From positions 186,001 through 250,000 of the forward strand of contig NZ_JAULRT010000059.1 of NCBI RefSeq assembly GCF_030518215.1: a stretch of 64,000 nt of DNA, written 5' to 3'. Origin of the DNA: Gilvimarinus algae (GTDB lineage: Bacteria > Pseudomonadota > Gammaproteobacteria > Pseudomonadales > Cellvibrionaceae). The notes under the pieces were generated by a model. The model was not told the DNA's origin and made no database searches. It saw only the letters and a list, made by a program, of their open reading frames with translations. Shown here piece by piece: positions 17,078 through 28,810 of the stretch (the first letter of the stretch is position 1; each line of letters opens with the position of its first letter). The translations under genes were made by a program, and so were the position numbers.

Positions 17078-20000
17078 ATGCAGATTTTGCCCGGTGCTCC
17101 CGCACTTTCCCCTTTTCGTACCCAGAAGCTGCTGGCCAGCCTGCAGGATGTCGCCCCCGGGGTGACGGGCGTGGCCGCCGAATACACACATTTTGCCGAT
17201 TTATCCGCCCCTTTGTCGGATGCTGAGCAGGGTGTGCTGGGGCAGCTTTTGACCTATGGCCCGCGCATGGCTGAGGTCTCGCACGAGGGGGAGTTGTTTT
17301 TGGTGATCCCGCGCTTTGGCACCATATCGCCCTGGTCATCCAAGGCGACGGACATCGCACACAACAGCGGTTTGTTCTCAATCAAGCGACTGGAGCGGGG
17401 CATCAGCTATCACCTGCAAGGTGATATTCAGGGAGTCGAGCGCGAGTCGATCAAGGCGTTGCTGCACGACAGAATGGTAGAGTCCGTGCTCACCGACGTT
17501 GATGCCGCTGCAGGCCTTTTTGACCACGCAGAGCCAGCCCCGCAAACCACGGTGGATGTCATGGGCGGTGGGCGCGATGCCCTGGTGACTGCCAACCGCG
17601 AGCTGGGCCTGGCGCTGGCCGATGATGAAATAGATTACTTGGTGGAGAATTTTCAAAAGCTCGGCCGCAATCCAGTGGATGTCGAGCTGATGATGTTCGC
17701 CCAGGCCAACTCCGAGCACTGCCGTCACAAAATCTTTAACGCCACCTGGACGCTGGATGGCGAAGAGCAGCCGCGCAGCCTGTTCAAAATGATCAAAAAC
17801 ACCTTCGAGTGTGGTGGCGAGCAGGTGATGTCAGCCTATGCCGACAATGCCGCCGTGGTCGAGGGACCTGAGGCCGGGCGCTTTTACCCCGACCCGCACA
17901 CCGGCGAGTACCGCTACAGCAGCGAGGCCATCAACTTGCTGATGAAAGTGGAGACCCACAACCACCCCACGGCCATTTCCCCGTTTGCCGGCGCCGGCAC
18001 CGGCGCCGGTGGCGAGATACGCGACGAGGGCGCCGTGGGGCGCGGCTCCAAACCCAAAGTGGGGCTGACCGGCTTTTGCGTCTCCAATCTGCAGATTCCG
18101 TCGTTTATCCAGCCCTGGGAGCAGGATTACGGCAAGCCGGATCGCATCGTCAGCGCCCTGGACATCATGCTCGATGGCCCCATTGGTGGCGCAGCCTTTA
18201 ACAACGAATTTGGCCGGCCCAATATCTGCGGCTACTTCCGCACCTTTGAAGAGAACTACGACGGCGAGCGCCGCGGCTACCACAAACCCATTATGCTGGC
18301 CGGGGGCTACGGTAATATTCGCACCGAGCACGTGGACAAACCGCCTTTCAGCGCGGGGTGCAAGCTGGTCGTTTTGGGTGGCCCAGCCATGCTCATTGGA
18401 CTGGGCGGCGGTGCAGCCTCCTCCATGGATTCGGGAAGCTCTTCAGAGGATCTGGACTTTGCCTCGGTGCAGCGTCAGAACCCGGAAATCGAGCGCCGCT
18501 GTCAGGAGGTGATCGACCGCTGCTGGCAGTTGGGCGATCAAAACCCCATCGCCTTTATTCACGACGTGGGCGCCGGCGGCCTTTCGAACGCCTTCCCGGA
18601 GCTGGTAAAAGATGGCGGCTGTGGCGGCCGCTTTGAGCTTCGCAATGTGCCCAATGACGAGCCGTCCATGAGCCCGCTGGCGATCTGGTGCAACGAGTCG
18701 CAAGAGCGCTATGTGCTGGCGATTGCGCCGGAAAACCTTGAGCGCTTTGAGCAAATTTGCGCGCGTGAGCGTGCCCCCTACGCTGTGGTGGGTGAGTCCA
18801 CCAGCGAGCAGCACCTGCTGGTGAACGACACGCACTTTGATGCCAAGCCCGTCGATTTGCCGATGTCCCTGCTGTTCGGCAAGCCGCCGAAAATGCACCG
18901 CGAGGCGTCGAGCTATACACCGGCGACGGATGAGTTCACCACCTCTGAGATTCACATTAATGAGGCCGCTGAGCGCGTACTCAAGCACCCAAGCGTGGCC
19001 TCAAAAAACTTTCTGATTACCATCGGCGACCGTTCGGTGACCGGTATGGTCGCGCGCGATCAAATGGTCGGCCCCTGGCAGGTGCCGGTGGCCGACTGCG
19101 CGATGACCACTGTCAGCTACGACTCGGTCAAAGGCGAGGCCATGAGCATTGGCGAGCGTACCCCCGCGGCGCTATTGAACGCCCCGGCCTCAGGTCGTAT
19201 GGCCATTGGTGAGGCGCTCACCAATATCGCCTGCGCCCCGATTGCCGATATGAAAGACATCAAGCTGTCCGCCAACTGGATGTGTGCCGCCGGCCACAAG
19301 GGCGAGGATGAAAAGCTCTATCGCACGGTTGAAGCTGTGGGGATGGAGCTCTGCCCGGCGCTGGGCATTACCATTCCTGTGGGTAAAGACTCGATGTCCA
19401 TGCGCACAGCCTGGCAGGACGACGGCAAAGACAAGGCCGTTACCGCGCCTTTGTCTCTGGTGATTTCCGCCTTCGCACCGGTCACCGATGTGCGCCTGGC
19501 GGTCACTCCGCAACTGCGCACTGACCAGGGCGATACCGAACTGCTGTTGATTGATCTGGGCGCTGGTAAGAACCGCCTCGGCGGCTCCATACTGGCGCAG
19601 ACCTACAACCAGCTGGGTGATACCCCGGCGGATCTCGACAGTGCCGAGCAACTGAAGGGCTTTTTTGAGGCGACGCAGAAAGCCTTGGCGCAGGGCTGGT
19701 TGCTCGCCTATCACGATCGCTCCGACGGTGGTCTGTTTGCCACCTTGGCGGAGATGAGCTTTGCCGGTCATTGCGGTGTGGATGTGGACATCAATGACCT
19801 CGGTGAATGCCCGCTGGCGGCACTGTTTAGCGAAGAACTGGGAATCGTGTTGCAGGTTAAACGGGAACACAGCGCTGCTGTGAAAGCGCTCTATGCCGAT
19901 GCGGGTCTGGCCGGTATGACTCATGTTATCGGCGCGCCCAATGAAGACGACTGGCTGCGCATTGCGCAAAATGGCGAGCTGGTGTTTGACCAAAGTCGCG

Positions 20001-20950
20001 TGATTTTGCAGAGCCTGTGGAGCGAAACCAGCTACCAGATGCAGGCCCTGCGGGACAACCCGGAGTGCGCAAGCCAGGAATTCGATGCGATTATGGCGCC
20101 CAATCCGGGGCTCTCTGTCAGTCTCAGCTACGACCTCAACGACGACATAGCCGCGCCGTATATCGCCACGGGCGAGCGCCCGCGCATCGCGGTATTACGC
20201 GAGCAGGGCGTGAACGGCCACGTTGAAATGGCAGCGGCTTTTGACCGCGCCGGTTTTGCCGCTGTGGATGTGCACATGAGCGATCTGTTGGCCGGACGTA
20301 TGGGGCTCGAAACGTTCAAGGGCCTGGTGGCCTGCGGCGGTTTTTCCTATGGCGACGTGCTCGGTGCCGGTGAAGGCTGGGCCAAGACAGTGCTGTTTAA
20401 CCAACAGGTGCGCGATCAGTTCGAGAGCTTTTTTAACCGCGCCGATACCTTTAGCCTCGGGGTGTGCAACGGCTGTCAGATGATGTCCAACTTGAAAGAT
20501 CTGATTCCCGGTGCCGCTCACTGGCCGCGTTTTGTGCGCAACTTGTCTGAGCAGTTCGAAGCGCGCTTTTCGCTGGTCCAAGTGCAGGAGTCTCCCTCGG
20601 TGCTGTTTCAGGGGATGGCTGGCTCTCACTTGCCGGTGGCTGTGGCCCACGGTGAGGGGCGTGCGGAGTTCGCCGATGACAGCGCCTTGACGAGCTGCGA
20701 TACCAGCGGCCTGGTATCCATGCGCTATCTGGACAACAACCTGCAGGTGACCGAGCATTATCCCGCCAACCCTAATGGTTCGCCCCTGGGCATTACCAGT
20801 GTCACCAGCGAGGATGGCAGGGCGACGATTATGATGCCGCACCCGGAGCGGGTTTTCCGTGCGGTGGCCAACTCCTGGCACCCGGATGACTGGCGCGAAG
20901 ATGGTGCTTGGTTGCGGTTATTCCGCAATGCCAGGGTCTTTGTGGGGTGA
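17078..20950 (+). CDS. purL: Phosphoribosylformylglycinamidine synthase (FGAM synthetase, large single-chain form)
   Basis: Converts FGAR, glutamine and ATP to FGAM in purine synthesis. At 1290 residues it is the full-length single-chain enzyme of gammaproteobacteria (E. coli 1295). The N-terminus [14 protein letters not shown] matches the family start, so the ATG at 17078 with GAGGTGG upstream is used rather than TTG 17060. The synthetase core has [33 protein letters not shown] and [17 protein letters not shown]. The C-terminal class I glutaminase has its nucleophile Cys1130 in [10 protein letters not shown] and ends with [13 protein letters not shown] strong terminator follows. Confidence 0.98.
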   Translation: MQILPGAPALSPFRTQKLLASLQDVAPGVTGVAAEYTHFADLSAPLSDAEQGVLGQLLTYGPRMAEVSHEGELFLVIPRFGTISPWSSKATDIAHNSGLFSIKRLERGISYHLQGDIQGVERESIKALLHDRMVESVLTDVDAAAGLFDHAEPAPQTTVDVMGGGRDALVTANRELGLALADDEIDYLVENFQKLGRNPVDVELMMFAQANSEHCRHKIFNATWTLDGEEQPRSLFKMIKNTFECGGEQVMSAYADNAAVVEGPEAGRFYPDPHTGEYRYSSEAINLLMKVETHNHPTAISPFAGAGTGAGGEIRDEGAVGRGSKPKVGLTGFCVSNLQIPSFIQPWEQDYGKPDRIVSALDIMLDGPIGGAAFNNEFGRPNICGYFRTFEENYDGERRGYHKPIMLAGGYGNIRTEHVDKPPFSAGCKLVVLGGPAMLIGLGGGAASSMDSGSSSEDLDFASVQRQNPEIERRCQEVIDRCWQLGDQNPIAFIHDVGAGGLSNAFPELVKDGGCGGRFELRNVPNDEPSMSPLAIWCNESQERYVLAIAPENLERFEQICARERAPYAVVGESTSEQHLLVNDTHFDAKPVDLPMSLLFGKPPKMHREASSYTPATDEFTTSEIHINEAAERVLKHPSVASKNFLITIGDRSVTGMVARDQMVGPWQVPVADCAMTTVSYDSVKGEAMSIGERTPAALLNAPASGRMAIGEALTNIACAPIADMKDIKLSANWMCAAGHKGEDEKLYRTVEAVGMELCPALGITIPVGKDSMSMRTAWQDDGKDKAVTAPLSLVISAFAPVTDVRLAVTPQLRTDQGDTELLLIDLGAGKNRLGGSILAQTYNQLGDTPADLDSAEQLKGFFEATQKALAQGWLLAYHDRSDGGLFATLAEMSFAGHCGVDVDINDLGECPLAALFSEELGIVLQVKREHSAAVKALYADAGLAGMTHVIGAPNEDDWLRIAQNGELVFDQSRVILQSLWSETSYQMQALRDNPECASQEFDAIMAPNPGLSVSLSYDLNDDIAAPYIATGERPRIAVLREQGVNGHVEMAAAFDRAGFAAVDVHMSDLLAGRMGLETFKGLVACGGFSYGDVLGAGEGWAKTVLFNQQVRDQFESFFNRADTFSLGVCNGCQMMSNLKDLIPGAAHWPRFVRNLSEQFEARFSLVQVQESPSVLFQGMAGSHLPVAVAHGEGRAEFADDSALTSCDTSGLVSMRYLDNNLQVTEHYPANPNGSPLGITSVTSEDGRATIMMPHPERVFRAVANSWHPDDWREDGAWLRLFRNARVFVG

Positions 20951-20983
20951 TTCAGTCGCCGCTGCATTGAAAACCTAGCACTC

Positions 20984-21011
20984 AAAGGCGGGCCAGTGGC
21001 CCGCCTTTTTT
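20984..21011 (+). terminator. Rho-independent terminator after purL
   Basis: An 11-base stem AAAGGCGGGCC / GGCCCGCCTTT around an AGT loop, followed by T residues, starts 34 bases after the purL stop. Confidence 0.9.
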
Positions 21012-23514
<2,503 letters not shown>

Positions 23515-23558
23515 ACAATCGGGCCGACTATTCGCCTGAATACGGTGCTTACCGACGC

Positions 23559-23585
23559 AAGGCGCTCCCCAGGGAGCGCTTTTTT
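23559..23585 (+). terminator. Rho-independent terminator after katG
   Basis: Stem GCGCTCCC / GGGAGCGC (23562-23579) with a 2-base tip, preceded by A residues and followed by TTTTTT, 45 bases after the katG stop. The flanking A and T runs could also serve the convergent MerR gene. Confidence 0.8.
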
Positions 23586-23603
23586 GTGGTTAGTGGTTTG
23601 CGG

Positions 23604-24014
23604 TTATCGAGTGGCGGATCGCTTCTTTCTTTTGCTTGCCAGCTTGAGCAGCCTTTGGAAGGTGGCGCAGTCAAAGTGATTTTTCTGGGGGCATTTGGCT
23701 GCGTGGCGCAGCCCGTCCCGCAGTGCGCTCAAACGCTTTATGCTGCGCTCTAAATCGTTAGCCTTGTGCAGCAGCTTATCTCTGTCAATGGCCGGGCGTT
23801 TGTATTCGCCGAACATGTCAGTGAGTTCTTCAAGGCTAAAACCAGCCTCCTTGCCAATATTGATGAGCGCCAGCTTATCCAATACGTCGGCGTTGAATTG
23901 TCGGCGCAATCCATTGCGGCCTATGGATCGAATCAACCCTTTTTCTTCATAGTATCGCAAGGTGGAGGCGGCCACGCCCGACTCTCGCACCACTTCGCCA
24001 ATATCCAATGACAT
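23604..24014 (-). CDS. MerR-family transcriptional regulator
   Basis: A 136-residue MerR-type activator. The N-terminal winged helix-turn-helix reads IGEVVRESGVAASTLRYYEEKGLI (residues 5-28), followed by the RRQF and LALINIGKEAGFSLEEL helices and a dimerisation coiled coil (about 75-105). The effector segment has two cysteines 10 residues apart (Cys109 and Cys119 in AAKCPQKNHFDCATF), reminiscent of but not identical to the SoxR cluster or metal loops. It could sense redox or metal. It is divergent from a DUF2938 membrane-protein gene across a perfect MerR operator. MerR next to DUF2938 is a recurrent pair in gammaproteobacteria. Confidence 0.9.
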   Translation of the reverse strand: MSLDIGEVVRESGVAASTLRYYEEKGLIRSIGRNGLRRQFNADVLDKLALINIGKEAGFSLEELTDMFGEYKRPAIDRDKLLHKANDLERSIKRLSALRDGLRHAAKCPQKNHFDCATFQRLLKLASKRKKRSATR

Positions 24015-24031
24015 CTGGTCGCCTCCGGCAG

Positions 24032-24062
24032 TTGACTTAAAGTCAACTTTAAGTTGTACGCT
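24032..24062 (+). promoter_or_regulatory. MerR-type operator inside a 19-base-spacer promoter
   Basis: TTGACT (-35, 24032-24037) and TACGCT (-10, 24057-24062) are separated by 19 bases, the stretched spacing that MerR activators correct by distorting DNA. Between and across them lies a perfect 9-base inverted repeat, ACTTAAAGT-CA-ACTTTAAGT (24035-24054). It drives the plus-strand DUF2938 gene and abuts the regulator's own start, giving joint control. Confidence 0.85.
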
Positions 24063-24092
24063 GCTTTAATTGCAAGGGTTTTAGGAGGCGGT

Positions 24093-24590
24093 ATGAGCTT
24101 TGTGATTCAGCCACAGTGGTGGTTGCAGGTATGTATTTTGGGTGTAGGTGCAACTTTGATACTGGATGCCTGGTGGTGGTTGCTCAAGCGCATGTTTTCA
24201 GTGGCTTCCTTGGATTTTCGGCTGGTGGGGCGCTGGCTGGGGCATATGCCCGCCGGGCGCTTTAGGCACGCCGCTATCGGCAGCACTCCTGCCGTAAGGG
24301 GAGAGTTGTGGCTGGGCTGGGGGTTTCACTACGTAACGGGTATTGCCTTTGCGGCGGGTTTTGTGAGCATTGCGGGCGAACAGTGGTTGCACTCGCCCCG
24401 TTTTTTGCCGGCCTTGGTTTTTGGTGTGACGACGGTTGTCTTGCCATTTTTTATTATGCAGCCTTGCCTGGGTGCGGGTGTGGCAGCAAGCAAGCTGCCC
24501 TCGCCCTGGCGAGCTCGGCTAAAAAGCCTGGTGACTCACTCGGTGTTTGGTCTTGGACTGTATCTGTCAGCGCTGTTGCACTTGGGGTAG
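24093..24590 (+). CDS. DUF2938 integral membrane protein
   Basis: A 165-residue hydrophobic protein with about four predicted membrane helices (around residues 8-32, 72-92, 102-122, 142-162). It carries family-like segments (GRWLGHMPAGRFRH, ELWLGWGFHYVTGIAFA and FIMQPCLGAGVAASKLP). Function of DUF2938 is not known. The ATG with AGGAGG upstream is preferred to an earlier in-frame start inside the promoter. It is controlled by the divergent MerR regulator, so it is likely an inducible membrane protein answering whatever that regulator senses. Its 3' end overlaps the convergent channel gene by 24 bases. Confidence 0.8.
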   Translation: MSFVIQPQWWLQVCILGVGATLILDAWWWLLKRMFSVASLDFRLVGRWLGHMPAGRFRHAAIGSTPAVRGELWLGWGFHYVTGIAFAAGFVSIAGEQWLHSPRFLPALVFGVTTVVLPFFIMQPCLGAGVAASKLPSPWRARLKSLVTHSVFGLGLYLSALLHLG

Positions 24591-25427
24591 AGCGGTGCCG
24601 CAGTGTTTGCAGTGGGCGGCGTCGGCTTCGTGGCCGCTGCGTTTGCAGCCAGGGCAACTTCGCCGGTAACGATCGCGCTGCATTTCCTGCGCGAGTTCGG
24701 CGGTGAGTATGCCAGTGGGTACGGCAATAATGGAGTAACCGGTGAGCATGGCGGCGGCCGAGATGATCTGTCCCAATACCGTTTGCGGCACGATATCCCC
24801 ATAACCAACGGTGGTGATGGTGACGATCGTCCAATAGATGCTTTTGGGAATGCTGGTGAAACCGTGAGCCGGCCCCTCGACCATGTACATGAGCGAGCCA
24901 AAGATCACCGAGAGCACCAATACTGAGGAAAAAAACACCAGAATTTTGCGCCGGGCAAGTAGCATGGTGCGCATCAATAGGTTGGCTTCGCTCAAATAGC
25001 GGGCGAGCTTCAAAATTCGAAAAATACGCAGTACCCGCAGCAGACGGATAATCAACAAATTGTTGGCACCGGGAATAAAAAACGCGAGGTACGAGGGCAA
25101 AATCGAGAGCAAATCGACGATACCGTAAAAGCTCTTGACGTATTCCCAGCGGCGCTTGGCGCAGTAAACCCGGGCGATGTACTCGGCGGTAAACAGTAGG
25201 GTGAAGGTCCACTCAGCCGTCCGGAGCCAGAGGTCGTAGTCTCTGACAATCCACTCCACAGACTCGAGCATCAGTATCAGCACGCTGATGCAAATGGCCC
25301 AGATCAGGCAGACGTCAAATAGCTTTCCCGCCGGGCTCTCCCAGCCGAAAATGATGCGGTTGAGCTTTTGCCGCAGGCTCTCGTTAGCGGCGGGTTCGGT
25401 TGCCTGCTCGGGCGGTGTCGTGTGCAT
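24567..25427 (-). CDS. Voltage-gated-type ion channel with C-terminal zinc-ribbon-like tail
   Basis: A 286-residue six-helix cation channel. S1-S3 lie within about residues 35-120. S4 is arginine-patterned (IIRLLRVLRIFRILKLARYL). The pore loop has the potassium selectivity filter TTVGYGD near residue 208. After S6 come a short helix and a CPGCKRSGHEADAAHCKHCG segment, with two CxxC pairs about 16 residues apart that could bind zinc or be redox-sensitive. Bacterial relatives with this layout are annotated as ion transporters or Kv-like channels. It lies downstream of the CE15 esterase gene on the same strand but 93 bases away, so probably independent. Confidence 0.9.
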   Translation of the reverse strand: MHTTPPEQATEPAANESLRQKLNRIIFGWESPAGKLFDVCLIWAICISVLILMLESVEWIVRDYDLWLRTAEWTFTLLFTAEYIARVYCAKRRWEYVKSFYGIVDLLSILPSYLAFFIPGANNLLIIRLLRVLRIFRILKLARYLSEANLLMRTMLLARRKILVFFSSVLVLSVIFGSLMYMVEGPAHGFTSIPKSIYWTIVTITTVGYGDIVPQTVLGQIISAAAMLTGYSIIAVPTGILTAELAQEMQRDRYRRSCPGCKRSGHEADAAHCKHCGTALPQVQQR

Positions 25428-25520
25428 GGTCTGCGCTCTTGTCGGAGGTTGCCGTCCAAACGCGGCAGAGCCTATGCTGCAACATTCACTCCCTGCGCCG
25501 CAAGTCCGGCGTGTGATTCT

Positions 25521-26747
25521 CTAAGGCGCTAGATTAGGCGTCGTCCAGGGTATCCAGCGCTTGAGGTCTAAGGTGTAATCGGCGTCTGTGCTCCACACCC
25601 GAGTGTTCACACTCTGACCGAGGAGAAAGCGCTCGACAAAAGCATGGATGGCAGCTTTTTGCGAGTCGGGGACCACACAGTGCTGGTGTCCGCCAACCTG
25701 GGTGATGCCTATATGCTGCTCGGCACCGAGCGCAGCATAGATTTCTCGGGCGGCCAGTGCTGAAAGGTAAGCGCTTTTGTTCCCCAGCCACTCCATGTCG
25801 GTATTTTCTAAAAGCAGAAGACCCCGGGGCGCCACCAACCCGAGCAGTTGATGGTTGTCCACGGGCAGCTTATCCACCTGCTGAGCGAAGCGTGCGAACG
25901 CTTGTGTCAGCCAGGTGTTTTCAGTGACGATTTGGCTGGCCGTCTGTACATTGGCGCCGGCCTCTTTCATGGCTTCGGACACGCGCCAGGAGGCTGAACC
26001 CCCCGAGCCACTCTCCTGGATAATCGACAGAGCAATACGTTCATCCAGCGCGCCTGTCACAAGGGCGCCTTTGCCGTTGCGTGAGCAGCCGGTAACGCCC
26101 AACCGGTTCGCGTCAATGGGGCTGTCTGTGATGGCGCCAAGTGCATCGATCAACCGGCTCACACCCCAGGCCCAGGCGACGGTCGAGGCGGCGCTGTGGT
26201 CTTTTCCGTAGAGCTTGTAAAACTTCCCCTGGCCTCGCGCGGCGGCGCCTGATTGATCGCCGATGTCGTTGTTGGGGAATTCAATGATGGCAACGCCTTG
26301 ATCCAGCAGCGCCTGATTGTCGAGAAAGGAGCGCCCTATACCAATCATGGCGGGATAGGGCGGTTTACCCGTCGTGGGCCAGAGTATTTTTGCGGTGAAA
26401 GAGACGCTCTGGCCGTTGTCGGCAACCTTGACCGTCAGGGCGTCCTTTTCCAGGTGGCTATTGACCTCGGCGCCGGGCGGCGGCTTGTCGCCATATATCC
26501 AGTGTTGCAACTGGGCGCTGATCTCGCGCCTGCGGCAGCTCCAGTCGGCGCGACTGGTTACGGCCCGCCCGTCCCGATAGACGAAGGGGGTGGGTAGGGC
26601 GTCGATGTGGGGGAGCTCGCTAAAACTTGCCGGCGGAGTAAGTGGACAAGCGGCGCCGCTGTCTTCCGGAGTTTGGGCCAGTGAGCCCGCACAGAACACG
26701 AATATCGCCAACAGCGGCCAGCGGAAATACCGCGCTTTTCCGGTCAT
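25521..26747 (-). CDS. CE15-type 4-O-methyl-glucuronoyl methylesterase-like secreted hydrolase
   Basis: A 408-residue secreted alpha/beta hydrolase. The signature GCSRNGKGA, characteristic of CE15 glucuronoyl esterases, places the nucleophile at Ser222. Glu245 lies 23 residues later in ESGSGG as a candidate acid, and His354 or His356 (GGHQHC) supplies the base. CE15 enzymes split the ester between lignin and the glucuronic acid of xylan. A signal peptide (about residues 1-24, ending GSLAQ) sends it to the periplasm or beyond. The ATG at 26747 with GGAG five bases upstream is preferred over GTG 26753. No xylanase or CAZyme cluster surrounds it. Other alpha/beta esterases are possible, but the serine motif is quite specific. 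Confidence 0.85.
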   Translation of the reverse strand: MTGKARYFRWPLLAIFVFCAGSLAQTPEDSGAACPLTPPASFSELPHIDALPTPFVYRDGRAVTSRADWSCRRREISAQLQHWIYGDKPPPGAEVNSHLEKDALTVKVADNGQSVSFTAKILWPTTGKPPYPAMIGIGRSFLDNQALLDQGVAIIEFPNNDIGDQSGAAARGQGKFYKLYGKDHSAASTVAWAWGVSRLIDALGAITDSPIDANRLGVTGCSRNGKGALVTGALDERIALSIIQESGSGGSASWRVSEAMKEAGANVQTASQIVTENTWLTQAFARFAQQVDKLPVDNHQLLGLVAPRGLLLLENTDMEWLGNKSAYLSALAAREIYAALGAEQHIGITQVGGHQHCVVPDSQKAAIHAFVERFLLGQSVNTRVWSTDADYTLDLKRWIPWTTPNLAP

Positions 26748-26870
26748 GAGCACTCCGGTGCGTATGCGTTTTTATGATTGCGGTTTTGCACCAACCCCAG
26801 GGGCCGGTGCGCGGAGAGTTCGCAAGCGCAAATCATATGGTCTCTGTGACCTTTACGCAATGGCGAGCGC

Positions 26871-27803
26871 TCAGGGTTTTGGAATCAGGACCAGAGCGGT
26901 CATCTCCTTGAGGTAAGCGCTATCCGTTCCATCGAGCTTGTTGTAACGGATAATGCTCTGCAGAGTTTTTACGTAGGCTTCGCCGCGCTCGGAATAGCGC
27001 GTCAGGGTGGTGGCCGCCTCGAGGCCCCCGAGCGCTTGACCCTCCTGGTGCTTTTGTTGGCGCAGTTGCCGCAGAGACTCGTAGGCCGGGTGAGTGTTCA
27101 GGTTGAGCCCGTGCGCCTGCACCGACTGCAGGGGTGTGTCAAACCGGGCTATTTTGTAGTCACCTTTACCGCTGCGCTGCTGCGCCGGGGTGATGCCATC
27201 GTCCCCCCAGGTCCACTGGCCAAAAAGGGCGTTGCCGGCAAAGGCAAAGCGCGAACTTCCCCAGCCACTTTCCTCGGCCGCCTGGGCCAGAATCAGCGAA
27301 ACCGGCAGTGTGTCCACTTTGAGCAGCAGCTCATCCACGGCGGCTTTGGGCGACTCGGGTTCCCACTGCACGCGATAGCGCCTCGCTAACTCGGCAAGCT
27401 CGGTCTGCTGCGCGGGCGTGAGCGCCGATGAGCTGTCGGCCAGCGCCAGCAGCCGATCCCGCTCAGCTAGAATCATCTCGTTGCTGCGCAGAATCAAAGG
27501 CCCCAGAGTCCGAAAGAAAATCTTCTTTTTCAGTTTGACCTGCATTTGCTCTTGGCTGGTGTGGCTCCAGCGCTCAGGAATGCTGGCCAGGTAGACCCTT
27601 GGTACCTCACGCATACCCTCAAGCCACTGTTGCTCGGTGTAATCGAGCCCGTTAAACAGATCCAACAGCTGTTTATAGTCCTCTAAAGAGCGAGTCTCAA
27701 TGGTGGTTTCTCCACCACTGGCAGTGTGCGGCACGGTCTCAGCCAGGCATGGGGTTAATACACTCGCTATCAATGCAAAAAGCAAAACGGTAAGGCGTTC
27801 CAT
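26871..27803 (-). CDS. bax: Bax-like glucosaminidase-domain protein
   Basis: A 310-residue exported protein related to E. coli Bax, with a signal peptide ending around CLAET (residue 22). Its C-terminal mannosyl-glycoprotein endo-beta-N-acetylglucosaminidase-like domain starts near residue 160. The predicted catalytic glutamate is in ILAQAAEESGWGSSRFA, followed by GNALFGQWTW, both hallmark segments of the family. It probably cleaves peptidoglycan in the periplasm, though Bax proteins are poorly characterised. It is divergent from the outer-membrane barrel gene across a 372-base region. Confidence 0.9.
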   Translation of the reverse strand: MERLTVLLFALIASVLTPCLAETVPHTASGGETTIETRSLEDYKQLLDLFNGLDYTEQQWLEGMREVPRVYLASIPERWSHTSQEQMQVKLKKKIFFRTLGPLILRSNEMILAERDRLLALADSSSALTPAQQTELAELARRYRVQWEPESPKAAVDELLLKVDTLPVSLILAQAAEESGWGSSRFAFAGNALFGQWTWGDDGITPAQQRSGKGDYKIARFDTPLQSVQAHGLNLNTHPAYESLRQLRQQKHQEGQALGGLEAATTLTRYSERGEAYVKTLQSIIRYNKLDGTDSAYLKEMTALVLIPKP

Positions 27804-28051
27804 GTTGTTACCTTTTCAGTGTGAGCGATGGATAGAGGTCTCGGTCGGTTGGGGCGATCCCCATTGAGCATAGCCAAAAAAATCGCCTTTGCTGAATAAC
27901 CTTATCTGTCAATCTTGGTTTATTTTTTGGGTAAGCGGGTTGGTCTTAAGCATTTGATCGAATAGAACATCTGAAAAAACTGCGATCTCGTTGTAAAAGC
28001 TGCGTGAAGTGGGCCGCCTGCGTTGGTGGTTTGCGTGAACTTGTTGTCAGT

Positions 28052-28080
28052 GGTCACAAAAAAGGAGAGGTTTTGTGACC
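28052..28080. promoter_or_regulatory. Perfect palindrome, candidate activator binding site
   Basis: GGTCACAAAA-N9-TTTTGTGACC is a perfect 10-base inverted repeat whose centre lies about 47 bases upstream of the sigma-54 -24 element. Its position fits an enhancer-binding protein or accessory site. It has no T-run, so it is not a terminator. Confidence 0.55.
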
Positions 28081-28111
28081 GACGTCTTACAAGAGCGGGT
28101 GTGTGAACATT

Positions 28112-28127
28112 TGGCACGTTGGTTGCG
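28112..28127 (+). promoter_or_regulatory. Sigma-54 (RpoN) promoter
   Basis: TGGCACG-TTGG-TTGCG matches the RpoN consensus TGGCACG-N4-TTGCW in all but the last base, with the invariant GG and GC exactly 10 bases apart. It ends 48 bases before the barrel gene's ATG, leaving room for a short leader. Confidence 0.8.
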
Positions 28128-28175
28128 ATAGGCCAGTCAGTATGTTTCATCACCATTGTTCTAGGAGTCGTAGTT

Positions 28176-28760
28176 ATGGTTAAAAAAATTTCATCGGTCG
28201 TGGCGCTTTCGGCGCTGTCTTCAATGGCTTTTGCGCAACAAGCGGAAAGCGGTTGGAGGTTTCAACCGGAGTTCTCTATCGGCGGTGGTTACGGTTTAAC
28301 CAAGCTGAAGGATGAAGATTTCTCTGAAGACGAAGCGGCAAAAAAAGCCTTTGCGGTTTTAAAATTCAATGAGTACATCGGCATTGAAGGCGCTTACATC
28401 GATTTTGACGAGGCCAGTAACGGCGCGTTCAGTTTTGACCCTACCGGTGCCTCCCTTGGCCTGATTATCGAGGCGCCGATTACTCAGGTCTTTTCCGTTT
28501 ACGCCAAAGGCGGACAGCTATGGTGGGATGCCGATGCGCGAGTATCAACTGACATCGGCAGCCTGGATGAAGACTTTGACGGCGACGAGACGTTCTGGGG
28601 GGCAGGCACCAAGTTTCAATTGGCGGAGCACTTAGATCTTCGCATCGAATACGAGCGCTTTAACTTTGATATTTCACGCGACGAAGTCAACGTTCTGCAA
28701 ACCCAGGACATTGATATGGACGTCGATTTCGCCAGCGTGAACCTGCAGTACACATTCTGA
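28176..28760 (+). CDS. Small outer-membrane beta-barrel protein
   Basis: A 194-residue protein with a signal peptide ending SMAFAQ (about residue 16) and a mature chain of alternating strands that ends SVNLQYTF, the aromatic C-terminus recognised by the BAM complex. It is the size of an 8-stranded OmpA/OmpW/OprF-like barrel, with unusually acidic loops (LKDEDFSEDEAA, DEDFDGDET). The ATG with AGGAG upstream defines the start; an earlier in-frame start lies inside the promoter region. Expression is predicted to need RpoN and an activator. The EF-hand/PRC gene follows 50 bases later and is likely co-transcribed, so a calcium or other divalent-cation theme is plausible but unproven. Confidence 0.82.
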   Translation: MVKKISSVVALSALSSMAFAQQAESGWRFQPEFSIGGGYGLTKLKDEDFSEDEAAKKAFAVLKFNEYIGIEGAYIDFDEASNGAFSFDPTGASLGLIIEAPITQVFSVYAKGGQLWWDADARVSTDIGSLDEDFDGDETFWGAGTKFQLAEHLDLRIEYERFNFDISRDEVNVLQTQDIDMDVDFASVNLQYTF

Positions 28761-28810
28761 ACTTTCGGAATGGTGGGGGCGTTTTTAAACTAACCATTGA
28801 GGTAATTGTT

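Larger units (their letters stand above)
27804..28175. other. Divergent bax / outer-membrane-barrel intergenic region
   Basis: No gene is seen in 372 bases. The half nearest the barrel gene holds a perfect 10-base inverted repeat and a sigma-54 promoter. The bax-proximal half is A/T-rich without a promoter I can assign. Confidence 0.6.

Noticed and set aside
19190-20881. Long open frames opposite purL
   Set aside because: Shadows of the purL coding frame.
28052-28080. Terminator at the GGTCACAAAA palindrome
   Set aside because: No gene ends nearby and no T-run follows; position fits an activator site instead.
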